NCBI GenBank assembly: GCA_020445785.1 | Contig: JAGRFZ010000146.1 | Coordinates: 1 to 39,244, forward strand | Length of the DNA: 39,244 bases | DNA from: Rhodocyclaceae bacterium | GTDB taxonomy: Bacteria > Pseudomonadota > Gammaproteobacteria > Burkholderiales > Rhodocyclaceae | Direction: 5' to 3' | Shown here: one piece after another, positions 8,850 to 17,511 of the stretch | How positions within the stretch are numbered: the first letter of the stretch is position 1 | How the letters are laid out: every line of letters begins with the position of its first letter | Program-made: the position numbers and the translations under genes | The notes under the pieces: generated by a model | What the model was told of the DNA's origin: nothing | What the model saw: only the letters and a program-made list of their open reading frames with translations | The model's database searches: none

Positions 8850-10376
8850 TCAGGCCCGCACGGCCTCAGTAACGTTGAGCGGCAGCGCGATCCGCGCCAC
8901 CGTACCGGCGCCGACCTCGGATTCCAGGGTCAGCGTGCCGCCGCCGTCGCGGATGAGTTCGCGGCTCAGTGCCAGGCCCAGGCCGGAGCCCTTGCCGGCA
9001 GGTTTGGTCGTGAAGTATTCGTCGAAGGCGCGCGCCAGGGTTTCGGCGTCCATCCCCTTGCCATTGTCGCGTACCTCGATTACCGCGTCTTCTTCCTCGG
9101 TCCGGCTGACGACGTTGATCTCGGGGCTGGCGGGATTCTCTTCCATCGCGTCCGCGGCATTGATCAGCAGGTTCATCAGGGTTTGCGTGACGTGGTCGGC
9201 GACTGCGCGCACCGCCGGCAGTTCGCCGTCGAGATCGGTCGACAACTCGATGCCGCGGAAGCGGCGGTCGAAGGCGACGAAGTTTACCGTCGAGCGGATC
9301 AATTGGTTGATGTCGAGCAATTCCGGGGAAAGCGGCTGTGGGCGGGTAAAGTCCGCGATCTGCCGGGTGATCTGCGAGATGCGCCGGGTCTGCTCGAGGA
9401 TCAGTTCGGGTTGGCAACTGATACCCTGATGCTCGCAGCCCGGCGCGCATGTGGCGCGAATCGAACTGGCGATGCCGCTGATCGCGGCGATCGGGTTGTT
9501 GATCTCGTGGGCCAGTTGCGAGGCCAGCGAACCGACGGCAACCATCTTTTCGCGGTGGAACTGCTCCTGGCGGGCCCGTTCGATGTGGCGCTCGCGCTCG
9601 CGTAGGTCGCTCTGCATCTGGTTGACCGCCCGCATCAGGCTGCCGACCTCGTCGCGCCGGGTCACGTCGAGTTCCTCCCCACGATAGCCATTGACGATGT
9701 CGAGGGCGCGAGATTCGAGTTTGCGGATGTCCCAGGTCAGTCGACTGAAGAAGATCGCCGTCGCCGCCCCCAGCACGATGATCCCGAGCACGGCGAACGC
9801 CAGGCCCTGCAAGGTGACGCGGTCATAGGTGACGCGGTATTCGGAAAGCAGGCGGGCCTTGCGGTCGCGGGTGGCCTGCGTCACCTGTTCGAGCTCGGTG
9901 ATCAACTCGTGCAGTGTGGTGCGGGTGATCGCAAGGACGCCACGCCCCGGGCTGCTGACGAGATCGTTGGTCAAGGCCTGGAGTTCGTGGGAAAGAATCA
10001 GAATGCGCGGGTGTTTGTCTTCCAGGGCCCTCAGCAGTGAGCGTGTGGCTTCGATCTCGATCACCGCCCCCGGCGCGGCCGCCAGCGGATCGGTGGCGGA
10101 GAAGGCGACGTTGACCGAAAGCAGGGTGCGGGCCATGGACATGTTGATCTGGACCAGCAACTCTTCCGAGCGGTGCACCCGCTCGAGGTCCTCGACCATC
10201 ACCAGCAACTTTTGACGCTCGGCGTCGGTGAAGATGCCGACCAGCAGGGCGTAGAGGACGAAGGCGATGAAGGCGAGCACGCCCTTGACCTTCAGTGAGA
10301 GGCCTTCGTGACGGGCGCTGGGGGCGAGTGGGTCGCCTTCCGGGCCCGGCGCGTCGATGGATTCGTGCGTGCTCAT
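8850..10376 (-). CDS. Membrane sensor histidine kinase with Cys-rich insert in the dimerisation domain
   Basis: 508 aa from ATG 10376 (MSTHE; nine residues shorter than the longest frame). A membrane segment near 30-49, a helical periplasmic domain of about 140 residues and a second membrane segment near 191-212 are followed by HAMP (to about 263). The H box is LAHEINNP with phospho-His near 280. The ATPase has N-box NLLINAADAM, G1 DNGKGM, F-box FTTK and G2 GSGLGLA. The odd feature is CAPGCEHQGISC (cysteines near 300, 304 and 311) between the two dimerisation helices, where most kinases have a short loop. It could bind a metal or form a redox switch. It is directly upstream of the sigma-54 regulator and is its probable partner. 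Confidence 0.92.
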   Translation of the reverse strand: MSTHESIDAPGPEGDPLAPSARHEGLSLKVKGVLAFIAFVLYALLVGIFTDAERQKLLVMVEDLERVHRSEELLVQINMSMARTLLSVNVAFSATDPLAAAPGAVIEIEATRSLLRALEDKHPRILILSHELQALTNDLVSSPGRGVLAITRTTLHELITELEQVTQATRDRKARLLSEYRVTYDRVTLQGLAFAVLGIIVLGAATAIFFSRLTWDIRKLESRALDIVNGYRGEELDVTRRDEVGSLMRAVNQMQSDLRERERHIERARQEQFHREKMVAVGSLASQLAHEINNPIAAISGIASSIRATCAPGCEHQGISCQPELILEQTRRISQITRQIADFTRPQPLSPELLDINQLIRSTVNFVAFDRRFRGIELSTDLDGELPAVRAVADHVTQTLMNLLINAADAMEENPASPEINVVSRTEEEDAVIEVRDNGKGMDAETLARAFDEYFTTKPAGKGSGLGLALSRELIRDGGGTLTLESEVGAGTVARIALPLNVTEAVRA

Positions 10377-10545
10377 GCCGTATGTGCCGGCCGCCGTCGG
10401 CATCGGGACGGCGGCAAACCTGGGGAATGGTGCTGCAATCGGGTCCTGGCCGCAAACGGTCGCTGCAGCGTGCGCGACACGAGAGACTGCAAGATGCGAG
10501 CCTGGGCTGAGCGTGGTTCCGCCTGTCGGCCAGCGATGGTCGTGG

Positions 10546-10561
10546 CGGTACGAATCTTGCG
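10546..10561 (+). promoter_or_regulatory. Possible sigma-54 -24/-12 promoter for the Sel1 gene
   Basis: CGGTAC-N5-TTGCG has the GG-N10-GC spacing and a perfect TTGC at -12, but the -24 element matches only four of six positions. The predicted start is near 10572, giving a leader of about 77 nt before ATG 10649. It lies in the 272-bp divergent region between the kinase and Sel1 genes. Confidence 0.3.
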
Positions 10562-10648
10562 CAGTCGCAGCCCATCATTTTCGTTCCGGCGGCCGCCGTT
10601 TCGACCGCCGCCCTTTTGTCCGTCCCGTCTCAAGGAGCCCGCTGTCCC

Positions 10649-11182
10649 ATGCTCAAACGTCTGTGTCTGTCCCTGCTTTTGGTGCTCGCCATCGCCCCGG
10701 TCTCGGCTGCGCCGATCGACGAAGCGATATCGCTGCTCGACGCGGGGCAATACGAGGAAGCCGCTCGGCAGCTCGAGCCGTTGGCGGAGCAGGGAGATGC
10801 CAACGCCCAGCACCGACTCGCCATCCTGTATTTCTACGGCCACGGCGTTCCCGAAGACGAGAATCGGGCGCTTGAGTTGGCGCGTCGCAGCGCCGAGGCC
10901 GGCAACGTCGACGCGATGTTCCTGGTGGGAAACATCTACGTGTTCGGACATACGGCGCCGAATGAGGCCGACGATCCCGACTTGGAGGCGGCGAAGTGGT
11001 TCTACGAGGCGGCGAGTCGCGAGCACGCCGAGGCGGAATACAACCTGGGTCTGCTGTTTCTGGCCGGCAAGGGAGTGATCCGCAGCCAGGAGGAAGCGAT
11101 GAAGTGGATCGGCCGGGCGGCCGAACATGGCCACGCTGGCGCCCGCAACTTCCTCGGAGACGGGGGCGGTCACGCCCAATGA
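10649..11182 (+). CDS. Exported Sel1-repeat protein, second copy
   Basis: 177 aa from ATG 10649, preceded by AAGGAG about 11 nt upstream; this start gives a clean signal peptide (MLKRLCLSLLLVLAIAPVSA). The rest is a chain of Sel1/TPR-like repeats (LAEQGDANAQHRLAILY, SAEAGNVDAMFLVG, ASREHAEAEYNLGLLFLAG, AAEHGHAGARNFLG). It is divergent from the kinase and convergent with the TlpA-like gene. A role as periplasmic scaffold or adaptor is likely from the fold; the partner is unknown. It is related in architecture to the Sel1 gene at 6760-7395, but I see no close identity. Confidence 0.85.
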   Translation: MLKRLCLSLLLVLAIAPVSAAPIDEAISLLDAGQYEEAARQLEPLAEQGDANAQHRLAILYFYGHGVPEDENRALELARRSAEAGNVDAMFLVGNIYVFGHTAPNEADDPDLEAAKWFYEAASREHAEAEYNLGLLFLAGKGVIRSQEEAMKWIGRAAEHGHAGARNFLGDGGGHAQ

Positions 11183-11206
11183 GCGGCGCCCGGGCCGGGC
11201 GGGCTC
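11181..11206. terminator. GC-rich hairpin between convergent genes
   Basis: GAGC...GCTC flanks CGCCC-GGGCC-GGGCG, an inverted repeat that covers both stop codons of the convergent Sel1 and TlpA-like genes. There is no T-run, so it may act as a Rho-assisted or mRNA-protecting hairpin and not a classic intrinsic terminator. Confidence 0.45.
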
Positions 11207-11726
11207 AATTGCTGCGTCCGGTTCCACCGAGGGCATCGAGAATGTCACGCAGTGCCTCGTCCTGGTCCCACGCCCTCGCCCCCAGATATTTGCCGACGAT
11301 GCGGCCGTCCGCAGCCACGTAATAGGTCACCGGCAGGGCGATGGCTTCGAGCAGTCGGAAGGTCTCCGAGGGGCTCGCCGCCACCGGCGTCGGCAGCGTG
11401 ATCTGGTACTTCAGCAGGAATTCCTCCATCATGTTCAAGTCGTCGTCCACCGACAGCGCGACGACCTCGATGTCGTGTTCCGCCAGCCGGGCTGCTAACG
11501 CCTGCAGGGCCGGCATTTCCTTGCGGCACGGGCCGCACCAGGTGGCCCAGACGTTCAGGACGGTCGGTCCATTCGGTAATTCGGACAACAGCGCCGGCCC
11601 GCCGGCATCGGCGCGCAGTGGCAGGGCGGGCAGCTTGGCCGGTGTGGCTTCGGTCGGTCCGGCGAGCACTGGGCACGCGACGATTGCCAGGACGGACAGC
11701 CAGCGGCGGACAAGCGCTGAATTCAT
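11205..11726 (-). CDS. TlpA/ResA-like periplasmic thiol oxidoreductase
   Basis: 173 aa from ATG 11726, which overlaps the stop of the upstream gene as ATGA. A signal peptide (ending near CPVLAG) precedes a thioredoxin-fold domain with active site WCGPC near residues 62-66 (WATWCGPCRKEM) and the cis-Pro loop LPVTYYV. The family reduces disulfides in the periplasm, commonly those of apocytochrome CxxCH motifs or oxidase copper-site assembly factors. Being last in the ccmD/ccmFGHI-DUF3365 group and near the oxidase-like gene, it is probably a second thioredoxin for heme attachment next to CcmG. Substrate specificity is inferred, not shown. Confidence 0.9.
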   Translation of the reverse strand: MNSALVRRWLSVLAIVACPVLAGPTEATPAKLPALPLRADAGGPALLSELPNGPTVLNVWATWCGPCRKEMPALQALAARLAEHDIEVVALSVDDDLNMMEEFLLKYQITLPTPVAASPSETFRLLEAIALPVTYYVAADGRIVGKYLGARAWDQDEALRDILDALGGTGRSN

Positions 11727-12334
11727 GGTGATGTCTCCGGCAGGGCCTTCTTGTAGGAAATTGCTCCGAGCATGTCGCCGGCCCGATATCCGATGGCGCG
11801 GTCGTGGGGGTATTCGTCCGCCAGCCGTTTTCGGGTGGCGGCACTCAGGGACAGTTCGGGGCCGTGGCAATTCACACACAGGCGGTCGGCCTCGATGGCC
11901 TTGATGTAGCGGAAGTAGCGTGCGGCCGGTTCGTCGACGACGGCCGCGGCTTCGAGCGTGGCGATCTCCTCGCCGGCCGCTCGGCGCCGTTCGAAGGCGA
12001 GCAGGTGGCCCTGTTCCCATGAATCCGCCGTCCCTAACGCCGGATTGCGCGCGCGCAGCGTGACGCGGCGTACCTGCGCGCCGTGCTGGCGAGAGACGGC
12101 CGAGGTCAGTTCCGGCGCGGTGTATTTGCACACGACGATCGAGCGCAGGTTTCCACTGATGGCGTACTCGCGGGTCAGTTCACCGGCAATCTGCTGGTGG
12201 AGTTCCGCTGCGACCACCCGCGCCTCTGCGGTCAGTTCCGCCACGTTTTCGGCGTCGGTCGCGAGCGGCGCGGCGACGACCGTCGCGTGCAGCGACACGG
12301 CGACGAAAATCAGAGGTCTGAGGCGGCTTCGCAC
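11723..12334 (-). CDS. DUF3365 (Tll0287-like) monoheme protein
   Basis: 203 aa from GTG 12334. A signal peptide (ending near VVAAP) is followed by a single DUF3365 domain with CVNCH near 154-158. This domain is shared with the sensor part of the GGDEF/EAL protein at 19-2571, but here it is free-standing and soluble. Tll0287-type proteins bind one c-type heme in a PAS-like fold and are thought to sense redox state or small ligands. It lies 27 bp after ccmI and is translationally coupled to the TlpA-like gene, so it travels with heme-attachment machinery. It may be a substrate, a heme sensor or a redox partner; its role is unknown. Confidence 0.85.
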   Translation of the reverse strand: MRSRLRPLIFVAVSLHATVVAAPLATDAENVAELTAEARVVAAELHQQIAGELTREYAISGNLRSIVVCKYTAPELTSAVSRQHGAQVRRVTLRARNPALGTADSWEQGHLLAFERRRAAGEEIATLEAAAVVDEPAARYFRYIKAIEADRLCVNCHGPELSLSAATRKRLADEYPHDRAIGYRAGDMLGAISYKKALPETSP

Positions 12335-12361
12335 GGTGGAATCATGGCCTCTTCGGCGGGT

Positions 12362-13999
12362 TCAGCGGACCTCCTGGCGGATCACCAGTTCGAGCCCGCT
12401 GGTGTTGGACCGCACCGGATCCGAAAGGATCTCGAAATCGCCGGGTTGCGGTGCGGCATTGCCCGTGCGCGAGACGCGGGCTCCGACGACGACTTGAGGA
12501 AAGGCGGACAGGCGCATGTTCGGCGTCATCGCCATCGAGTCGTCCAGCGAGAATTGCAGCGGCAGGTCGCGGACCTGCTTGCGCAGGATTGCCAGGGGCA
12601 TCCTCGGACCGTCGGCGGCGCGGGCGAAGATGAACACGGTGTCGGTCGGCGCAACCCGGGCGCCGACTTCGGGCGCGAGCGTCACTTCGCCGCTGACGCC
12701 TGCCGCGACCGTCGCAGCCTCGGGTTCCGGGGCCGTCGCCGTCCGCGCAGCCGCGGACAGGGTGGCGCCGGCGCCGAGGACCAGATCGACCGAGGTGGAC
12801 GAGTGGGGATCGAAGGTTTGGGAGAAGACGTCGATGTCGCCCGGCTGGGGCGAGGCGTTGCCGGATCGCGAGATACGCGCGCCGACCTCGACCTGGCGGA
12901 ACGCCGACAGCCGCGCGGCCGGCATCATCGCCATCGAGTCGTCGAGGGTGAATTCGAAGGGCAGGTCGCGCACCTGCTTGCGCACGATCGCCAGTGGCAT
13001 TCGTGGTCCGCCGACCGCCCGTGCGAAAACGAACACGGTGTCGCCGGGCTGCAAGCGGTCGGTGATGGCGCCATCGACGCTGACCCGACCGCTGACCGAA
13101 ACCGGGCTGCCACCGCCGGCGGAGGCGGTGGTCATGCTGCCGCCGCTCGCGCCGAGGCGGTTCCTCGCCTCGGCGATCGATCCTGCGACCGAGCGAGCCG
13201 TGGGCGAATCGGGCGCGACCTGGGCCTGGATGCGTTCCCAGAAACCAATTGCGGCGGCGTAGTCGGCCCGCTCGAAGGCCGCGGTGCCGGCCAGCGCCAA
13301 TGCCTTGACGTTTCGGGAATCCAGTTCCAGCGCCTGGGCGATGATGCTCTCGGGCTCGCCGCTCAGTTGGCGGCCCCGCGCCATCGCCAGGGTGTCGGCA
13401 TAATCGGCCAGCAACTGGGCGTCGGCGGGCATCAGCCGGGTCAGGGTGCGGAAGGCCTCGGCGGCCTCCTGGTAGCGGCCGAGCGCATTGTAGGTACGGG
13501 CGAGCATGACCCAGCCTTCGGCATCGTCCGGTGTTTCGCGAAGACGTGCGGCGAGCTTTTCGACCATCGCCTCGACCTGCTCGGGGGTCAGCGAATGGCC
13601 TTCCGACGAACTGGCGCGGGCGGCGACCGCGGCCGGGTTCAGGGCCTCCGGACTGCCCAGGTAGAGATAGAGCGGGATCGCCAGTGCCGGCAGCAGCAGC
13701 ACGATGGTGGCCACCAGTCCGATCGGCGGACGTCCAGCCACGGCCGACTCGACCGTGGCGGATTCCTCCAGCACCCGGCGTTCGAGTTCGCCCCGCGCCT
13801 TTTCGTACTGCGCAGCGCCGATCTCACCGGCCTGGCGCTCGCCCTCCAGTTCCCGCAGCTGATCCCGCAGCACCGTGAGGTTGGCAACCTGGTGATCGGC
13901 ACTGCCTTCGAGGCGGACCCGGCCGCCCAGCAGCGGCGGCACGATGAACAGCAGTGCGCCCGCCATCAACATGGCGGAGACGACCCAGAAGGTGATCAT
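12362..13999 (-). CDS. ccmI: Cytochrome c biogenesis protein CcmI with duplicated C-terminal domain
   Basis: CcmI holds apocytochrome c for the CcmF/H heme ligase. From ATG 13999 (overlapping the ccmH stop as ATGA) the product is 545 aa. It starts with a membrane helix (MITFWVVSAMLM), a cytoplasmic coiled segment (NLTVLRDQLRELEGER), a second membrane helix (about 103-122) and a TPR domain (about 150-300). The C-terminal periplasmic beta domain, present once in relatives such as CycH, occurs twice: residues about 318-425 and about 440-545. The copies share DTVF(V/I)FARA, GPRMPLAI, RKQVRDLP and LDDSMAM. The duplicated peptide-binding domain may suit clients with many CxxCH motifs (inference). 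Confidence 0.93.
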   Translation of the reverse strand: MITFWVVSAMLMAGALLFIVPPLLGGRVRLEGSADHQVANLTVLRDQLRELEGERQAGEIGAAQYEKARGELERRVLEESATVESAVAGRPPIGLVATIVLLLPALAIPLYLYLGSPEALNPAAVAARASSSEGHSLTPEQVEAMVEKLAARLRETPDDAEGWVMLARTYNALGRYQEAAEAFRTLTRLMPADAQLLADYADTLAMARGRQLSGEPESIIAQALELDSRNVKALALAGTAAFERADYAAAIGFWERIQAQVAPDSPTARSVAGSIAEARNRLGASGGSMTTASAGGGSPVSVSGRVSVDGAITDRLQPGDTVFVFARAVGGPRMPLAIVRKQVRDLPFEFTLDDSMAMMPAARLSAFRQVEVGARISRSGNASPQPGDIDVFSQTFDPHSSTSVDLVLGAGATLSAAARTATAPEPEAATVAAGVSGEVTLAPEVGARVAPTDTVFIFARAADGPRMPLAILRKQVRDLPLQFSLDDSMAMTPNMRLSAFPQVVVGARVSRTGNAAPQPGDFEILSDPVRSNTSGLELVIRQEVR

Positions 14000-14472
14000 T
14001 TGCCGTCTCCACCATCCGCCTGTTCGAGCAGGCTGTAGGCCTGTCGCTTTTGCTCGGGACTGAGTTCGGGCGATGGCGCCTGGGTGACGCGGCGGCGCAG
14101 CTTGACGAACAAGGTGCCGAGTCCGAGAACCAGCAATATGCCGGGGCCGAACCATAGCACCCAGGTGGTGGACTTGACCTGCGGCTTGTACAGCACGAAG
14201 TCGCCGTAGCGGGCCACCATGAAATCGATGATCTCCTGATCGCTCTTGCCGGCGCGCATCATGTCACGAATCTCGTTCTTCAGATCCACCGCCAGCTCGG
14301 CATGGGAGTCGGCGATCGTCTGGTTCTGGCAGACCAAGCAGCGCAGCAGGTGGCCGAGTCGCATGACGCGTTCCTCGAGCACCGGGTCCTCACTGGCCGG
14401 CACGGCTTCCGCCGCCACCGCCGGCAGATGGATCAGCACCGCGAACACCGCGGGCAACAACTTACGAAGCAT
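13996..14472 (-). CDS. ccmH: Cytochrome c maturation protein CcmH (CycL-type)
   Basis: 158-aa CcmH N-terminal-domain protein. A signal peptide (MLRKLLPAVFAVLIHLPAVA) precedes the redox site LRCLVCQNQ (LRCxxC, near 48-53), a three-helix bundle and a C-terminal membrane helix near 105-125 (VLWFGPGILLVLGLG). It reduces or holds the CxxCH thiols of apocytochrome c in the periplasm as part of the System I heme ligation complex. It overlaps ccmG by 11 bp and ccmI by 4 bp, so all are translationally coupled. Length and motif match the short CcmH paired with a separate CcmI. Confidence 0.95.
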   Translation of the reverse strand: MLRKLLPAVFAVLIHLPAVAAEAVPASEDPVLEERVMRLGHLLRCLVCQNQTIADSHAELAVDLKNEIRDMMRAGKSDQEIIDFMVARYGDFVLYKPQVKSTTWVLWFGPGILLVLGLGTLFVKLRRRVTQAPSPELSPEQKRQAYSLLEQADGGDGK

Positions 14473-14989
14473 TGAGTTCCCTCACCATGGGCAGCAACTT
14501 CTCCTGCAGGGCCTGCGGCGTGATCGGGCCGATGTGCTTGTGGCGAATGACGCCCTGTTTGTCGATGACGAACGTTTCCGGCACCCCATAGACGCCGTAG
14601 TCGATGCCGGTGCGGCCGTCGGCGTCGATGATCGAGGCGGTATAGGGGTCGCCGTGCTCGCTCAGCCATTGCAGCCCGGCATTGCGTTCGTCCTTGTAGT
14701 TCAGGCCGTAGATCGGCACGATGCCGGCCTTGGCCAGTTCGACCAGCAGCGGGTGTTCCTGCCGACAGGACACGCACCAGGACGCCCACACGTTGAGCAG
14801 CCAAACCTGCCCCTTGAGGTCGTCGCGGGACAGGGTCGTGTCGGGCCGGTGCAGTACCGGCAGCGAGAAGCCTGGCGCCGGTTTGTCGATCAGCGGCGAG
14901 GGTACCTCGCGCGGGTTGAGATTGAGCCCGACCGCGAGGAAGCCCACGAGGGCGAGAAAGATGGCCAGCGGCCACAGGAATCGCGTCAT
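14462..14989 (-). CDS. ccmG: Thiol:disulfide interchange protein CcmG/DsbE
   Basis: 175 aa from ATG 14989; the alternative TTG at 14998 overlaps the ccmF stop, but GAGGGGGG is better spaced for the ATG. An N-terminal membrane anchor (about 4-24) is followed by a thioredoxin fold with WASWCVSCRQEH (active site WCVSC) and the acidic CcmG signature around GIDYGVYGVPETFVID. The usual CcmG active site is WCxxC with Pro or Ser inside, so this one is intact. It reduces CcmH and apocytochrome disulfides. It is in the order ccmF-ccmG-ccmH-ccmI. Confidence 0.95.
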   Translation of the reverse strand: MTRFLWPLAIFLALVGFLAVGLNLNPREVPSPLIDKPAPGFSLPVLHRPDTTLSRDDLKGQVWLLNVWASWCVSCRQEHPLLVELAKAGIVPIYGLNYKDERNAGLQWLSEHGDPYTASIIDADGRTGIDYGVYGVPETFVIDKQGVIRHKHIGPITPQALQEKLLPMVRELNAS

Positions 14990-14994
14990 TTCGG

Positions 14995-17013
14995 TCAACC
15001 CCCCTCAGTGCTGCCGGCGACCGCCGATCGCGCGGTCACGGTGGCGACCGGCGACGGGCCGGCTTGCGACGCATGACGGACCGCGTCGCGTGCCGCCAGC
15101 TTGCGGTAGCGGCGGTCGGTGGCGGCGAGCAAGCCGCCGAGCGCCATCAGGACGCATCCACCCCAGATCCAGACCACGAACGGTTTGTGGAAGATGCGCA
15201 CGATCCAGGTGTCGCCCTCGATTGCCTCGCCCAGCGAAACGTAGAGATCGCGGGTGATCGAAGTGTCGATCGCCGCCTCGGTCATCGGCATGCGCTGGAC
15301 TTGGTACACGCGCTTCTCCGGATGGAGCGTGGTGATCGGCTTGCCGTCGCGGGTCACGCTCAGGGTGCCGCGCGCGGCGATGTAATTCGGCCCTTCGAGT
15401 TCCTGGATGCCTTCGAAACGGTAGCTGTAGCCGGCCACCGTGGTGGTGTCGCCCGGTGCCATCTTGAGGTCGGCCGTGGTCTGGGAACCATTGACCATGG
15501 CAACCCCGATGACGAACACGGCGACGCCGGCGTGGGCGAGGTTCATGCCCCAGAAGGCCAGCGGAATACGGCTGTCGGGCTTTGCGCGAGCGGCGATCAG
15601 GCGTTCGACCACGCCACTGGCGGTGGCCAGCACGATCCAGAACGCCAGGCTCATCGCCATCACCATCATCGGGCTGAACTTGTCGATCGCCAGGGGGGCG
15701 GCAAAGCCGAGCACTACCGCCAGCACCATGGCGATGCGCAGGCGGCGCAGCAGCGGGCCGACCTCCTGCTGCTTCCAGCGGGTAATCGGCGCCACCGCCA
15801 TCAGCAGCAGGATCGGAACCATCACCGGCACGAAGACCGAGTCGAAGTAGGGCGGGCCGACCGAGATCTTGCCGAGGCCGAGGGCGTCGAGGAACAGCGG
15901 ATAGAGCGTGCCCAGCAACACCGAGCCGGCCGCAACGCTGAGCAGCACGTTGTTGGTCAGCAGCAGCGATTCGCGCGACAGCAGGGCGAAGCTGCCGCCG
16001 AGACCGACCTTGGGGGCACGCCATGCGAAAAGGGCCAGCGAAGTGCCGATCACCAGCACCAGCAGCGCGAGGATGAACACGCCGCGGCGCGGATCGGTGG
16101 CAAAGGCATGCACCGAGGTCAGCACGCCGGAGCGCACCAGGAAGGTACCCAGCAGCGACAGCGAGAAGGCGGCGATCGCCAACAGCACGGTCCAGCTCTT
16201 GAAGCTGCCACGCTTCTCGGTGACCGCGAGGGAATGGATCAGCGCCGTGCCGACCAGCCAGGGCATGAACGACGCATTCTCAACGGGATCCCAGAACCAC
16301 CAGCCGCCCCAGCCGAGTTCGTAGTAGGCCCACCAGCTGCCGATGGCGATGCCGAGCGTGAGGAAGATCCAGGCCACCGTGGTCCAAGGGCGAGACCAGC
16401 GCGCCCAGGCGGCATCCATGCGACCGCCGAGCAGGGCCGCGATCGAGAACGCGAAGGCCACCGAAAAGCCGACGTATCCCATGTACAGCATCGGGGGATG
16501 GATGACCATGCCCGGATCCTGCAGCAGCGGGTTCAGATCGCGCCCGTCGGCAGCGGCAGGCAGCACTCGGTCGAACGGATTCGAGGTCAGCAGCATGAAC
16601 AGGATGAAGCCGACGCCGACCAGACCCATCACGCCGAGCACCCGGGCCACCATGTCTTCCGGCAGGTGACGGCTGAAGACCGTGACCGCCATCGTCCAGC
16701 CCGACAGCATCAGGGTCCACAGCAGAAGGGAGCCCTCATGGCTGCCCCAACTGGCCGCGAACTTGTAGGCCACCGGCAGGGAGCTGTTGGAGTTCGACGC
16801 GACGTTGAGCACCGAGAAATCGTCGCCGAGGAAGGACCAGACCAGACAGCCGTATGCCATCGCGACGAAGACGAAGAATCCCTGACCCGCCGGGCGTGCC
16901 ACGGACATCAGAATGGCGTTGCCGCGGGCGGCGCCGATGATCGGCACGGTACCGAGCACCAGGGAAATGATCAGGGCGATGATCAGGGCGAATTGTCCAA
17001 GCTCTGGAACCAT
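14995..17013 (-). CDS. ccmF: Heme lyase subunit CcmF
   Basis: 672 aa from ATG 17013 (MVPELGQF, the usual CcmF beginning; the extra 18 upstream residues are not conserved in type). About 15 membrane helices and the WWD heme-handling motif WGGWWFWDPVEN near residue 230 are present, with a long periplasmic C-terminal loop. It ligates heme from holo-CcmE to apocytochrome with CcmH and CcmI. No ccmE is next to it, although CcmF needs CcmE. A 303-bp non-coding gap separates it from ccmD, so it may have its own promoter. Confidence 0.96.
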   Translation of the reverse strand: MVPELGQFALIIALIISLVLGTVPIIGAARGNAILMSVARPAGQGFFVFVAMAYGCLVWSFLGDDFSVLNVASNSNSSLPVAYKFAASWGSHEGSLLLWTLMLSGWTMAVTVFSRHLPEDMVARVLGVMGLVGVGFILFMLLTSNPFDRVLPAAADGRDLNPLLQDPGMVIHPPMLYMGYVGFSVAFAFSIAALLGGRMDAAWARWSRPWTTVAWIFLTLGIAIGSWWAYYELGWGGWWFWDPVENASFMPWLVGTALIHSLAVTEKRGSFKSWTVLLAIAAFSLSLLGTFLVRSGVLTSVHAFATDPRRGVFILALLVLVIGTSLALFAWRAPKVGLGGSFALLSRESLLLTNNVLLSVAAGSVLLGTLYPLFLDALGLGKISVGPPYFDSVFVPVMVPILLLMAVAPITRWKQQEVGPLLRRLRIAMVLAVVLGFAAPLAIDKFSPMMVMAMSLAFWIVLATASGVVERLIAARAKPDSRIPLAFWGMNLAHAGVAVFVIGVAMVNGSQTTADLKMAPGDTTTVAGYSYRFEGIQELEGPNYIAARGTLSVTRDGKPITTLHPEKRVYQVQRMPMTEAAIDTSITRDLYVSLGEAIEGDTWIVRIFHKPFVVWIWGGCVLMALGGLLAATDRRYRKLAARDAVRHASQAGPSPVATVTARSAVAGSTEGG

Positions 17014-17316
17014 GGCATGGTCTCCGAATGCGTCGCGGGCTGGGCCCGCTACGTGGTGGTGGCGCAAGCACCGGCGACCGGGATCTCTCCCGTGCGCGGT
17101 GGCATCCGCTCAACCTAATAGTCTAGCGCGGAAGCGCGATGGGCGCCCTCGAGCGCGCGTCCCTGCGCACCTCCGTATGGTCCTTGAAACCGCCCTCCGC
17201 ACACCGAGACGCGGTCGCTGTCGTGGGACCGGGGCCGTTGGTGTGAGGTTCCGGGGCGGCCGCGGGAGGTCGAAGCGGCCGGCGTAGGCATCGGCCGGGG
17301 GCTCGGCGACTGGTGG
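17014..17316. other. 303-bp non-coding gap between ccmD and ccmF
   Basis: No reading frame of CcmE type or other convincing coding pattern is present on either strand. On the minus strand TAGACTAT (17118-17125) resembles a -10 box about 105 bp before ccmF, but no good -35 is visible. Nothing else is evident apart from short GC-rich palindromes. Confidence 0.5.
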
Positions 17317-17511
17317 TCACTGGGGCCGCGGTGCGGGCTTGCGCCGGGACAGCCTGCTGAGTCGTCCGAGGTGTTCGAGGATCGACTTGCGTTTGACCAG
17401 CAGGACGCAGATCTCGGTGACGATCACGGCCAGCGTCACGGCGTAGGAACCCCACACGTAGAGGCCTTGCCCGCCCATGCTCCAGAAGTCGTGCCAAGTG
17501 CCCCAGCTCAC
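17317..17511 (-). CDS. ccmD: Heme exporter protein CcmD (GTG start)
   Basis: 64-aa single-helix protein read from GTG 17511. The beginning SWGTWHDFWSMGGQGLYVWG matches the F(L/F)xMGGYGLYVWGSY signature of CcmD, followed by a membrane helix (YAVTLAVIVTEICVLLV) and a basic tail (KRK...RRK). CcmD releases holo-CcmE from the CcmABC complex. It normally sits between ccmC and ccmE, but neither is here. The reading frame stays open upstream, but the composition there is unlike CcmD, so the GTG is the best start. It precedes ccmF by 303 bp. A sigma-54-like motif lies 183 nt upstream. Confidence 0.85.
   Translation of the reverse strand: MSWGTWHDFWSMGGQGLYVWGSYAVTLAVIVTEICVLLVKRKSILEHLGRLSRLSRRKPAPRPQ

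Noticed and set aside
12083-14038. Long open frame on the plus strand (651 codons) opposite ccmI
   Set aside because: Arg/Gly/His-rich shadow with no recognisable motif; ccmI is well supported on the other strand.
15064-17118. Long open frame on the plus strand (684 codons) opposite ccmF
   Set aside because: His/Arg/Gln-rich translation without domains; the minus strand encodes an unmistakable CcmF.
17014-17316. A hidden ccmE between ccmD and ccmF
   Set aside because: No frame of about 140 codons or HxxxY heme-chaperone motif is present on the minus strand.
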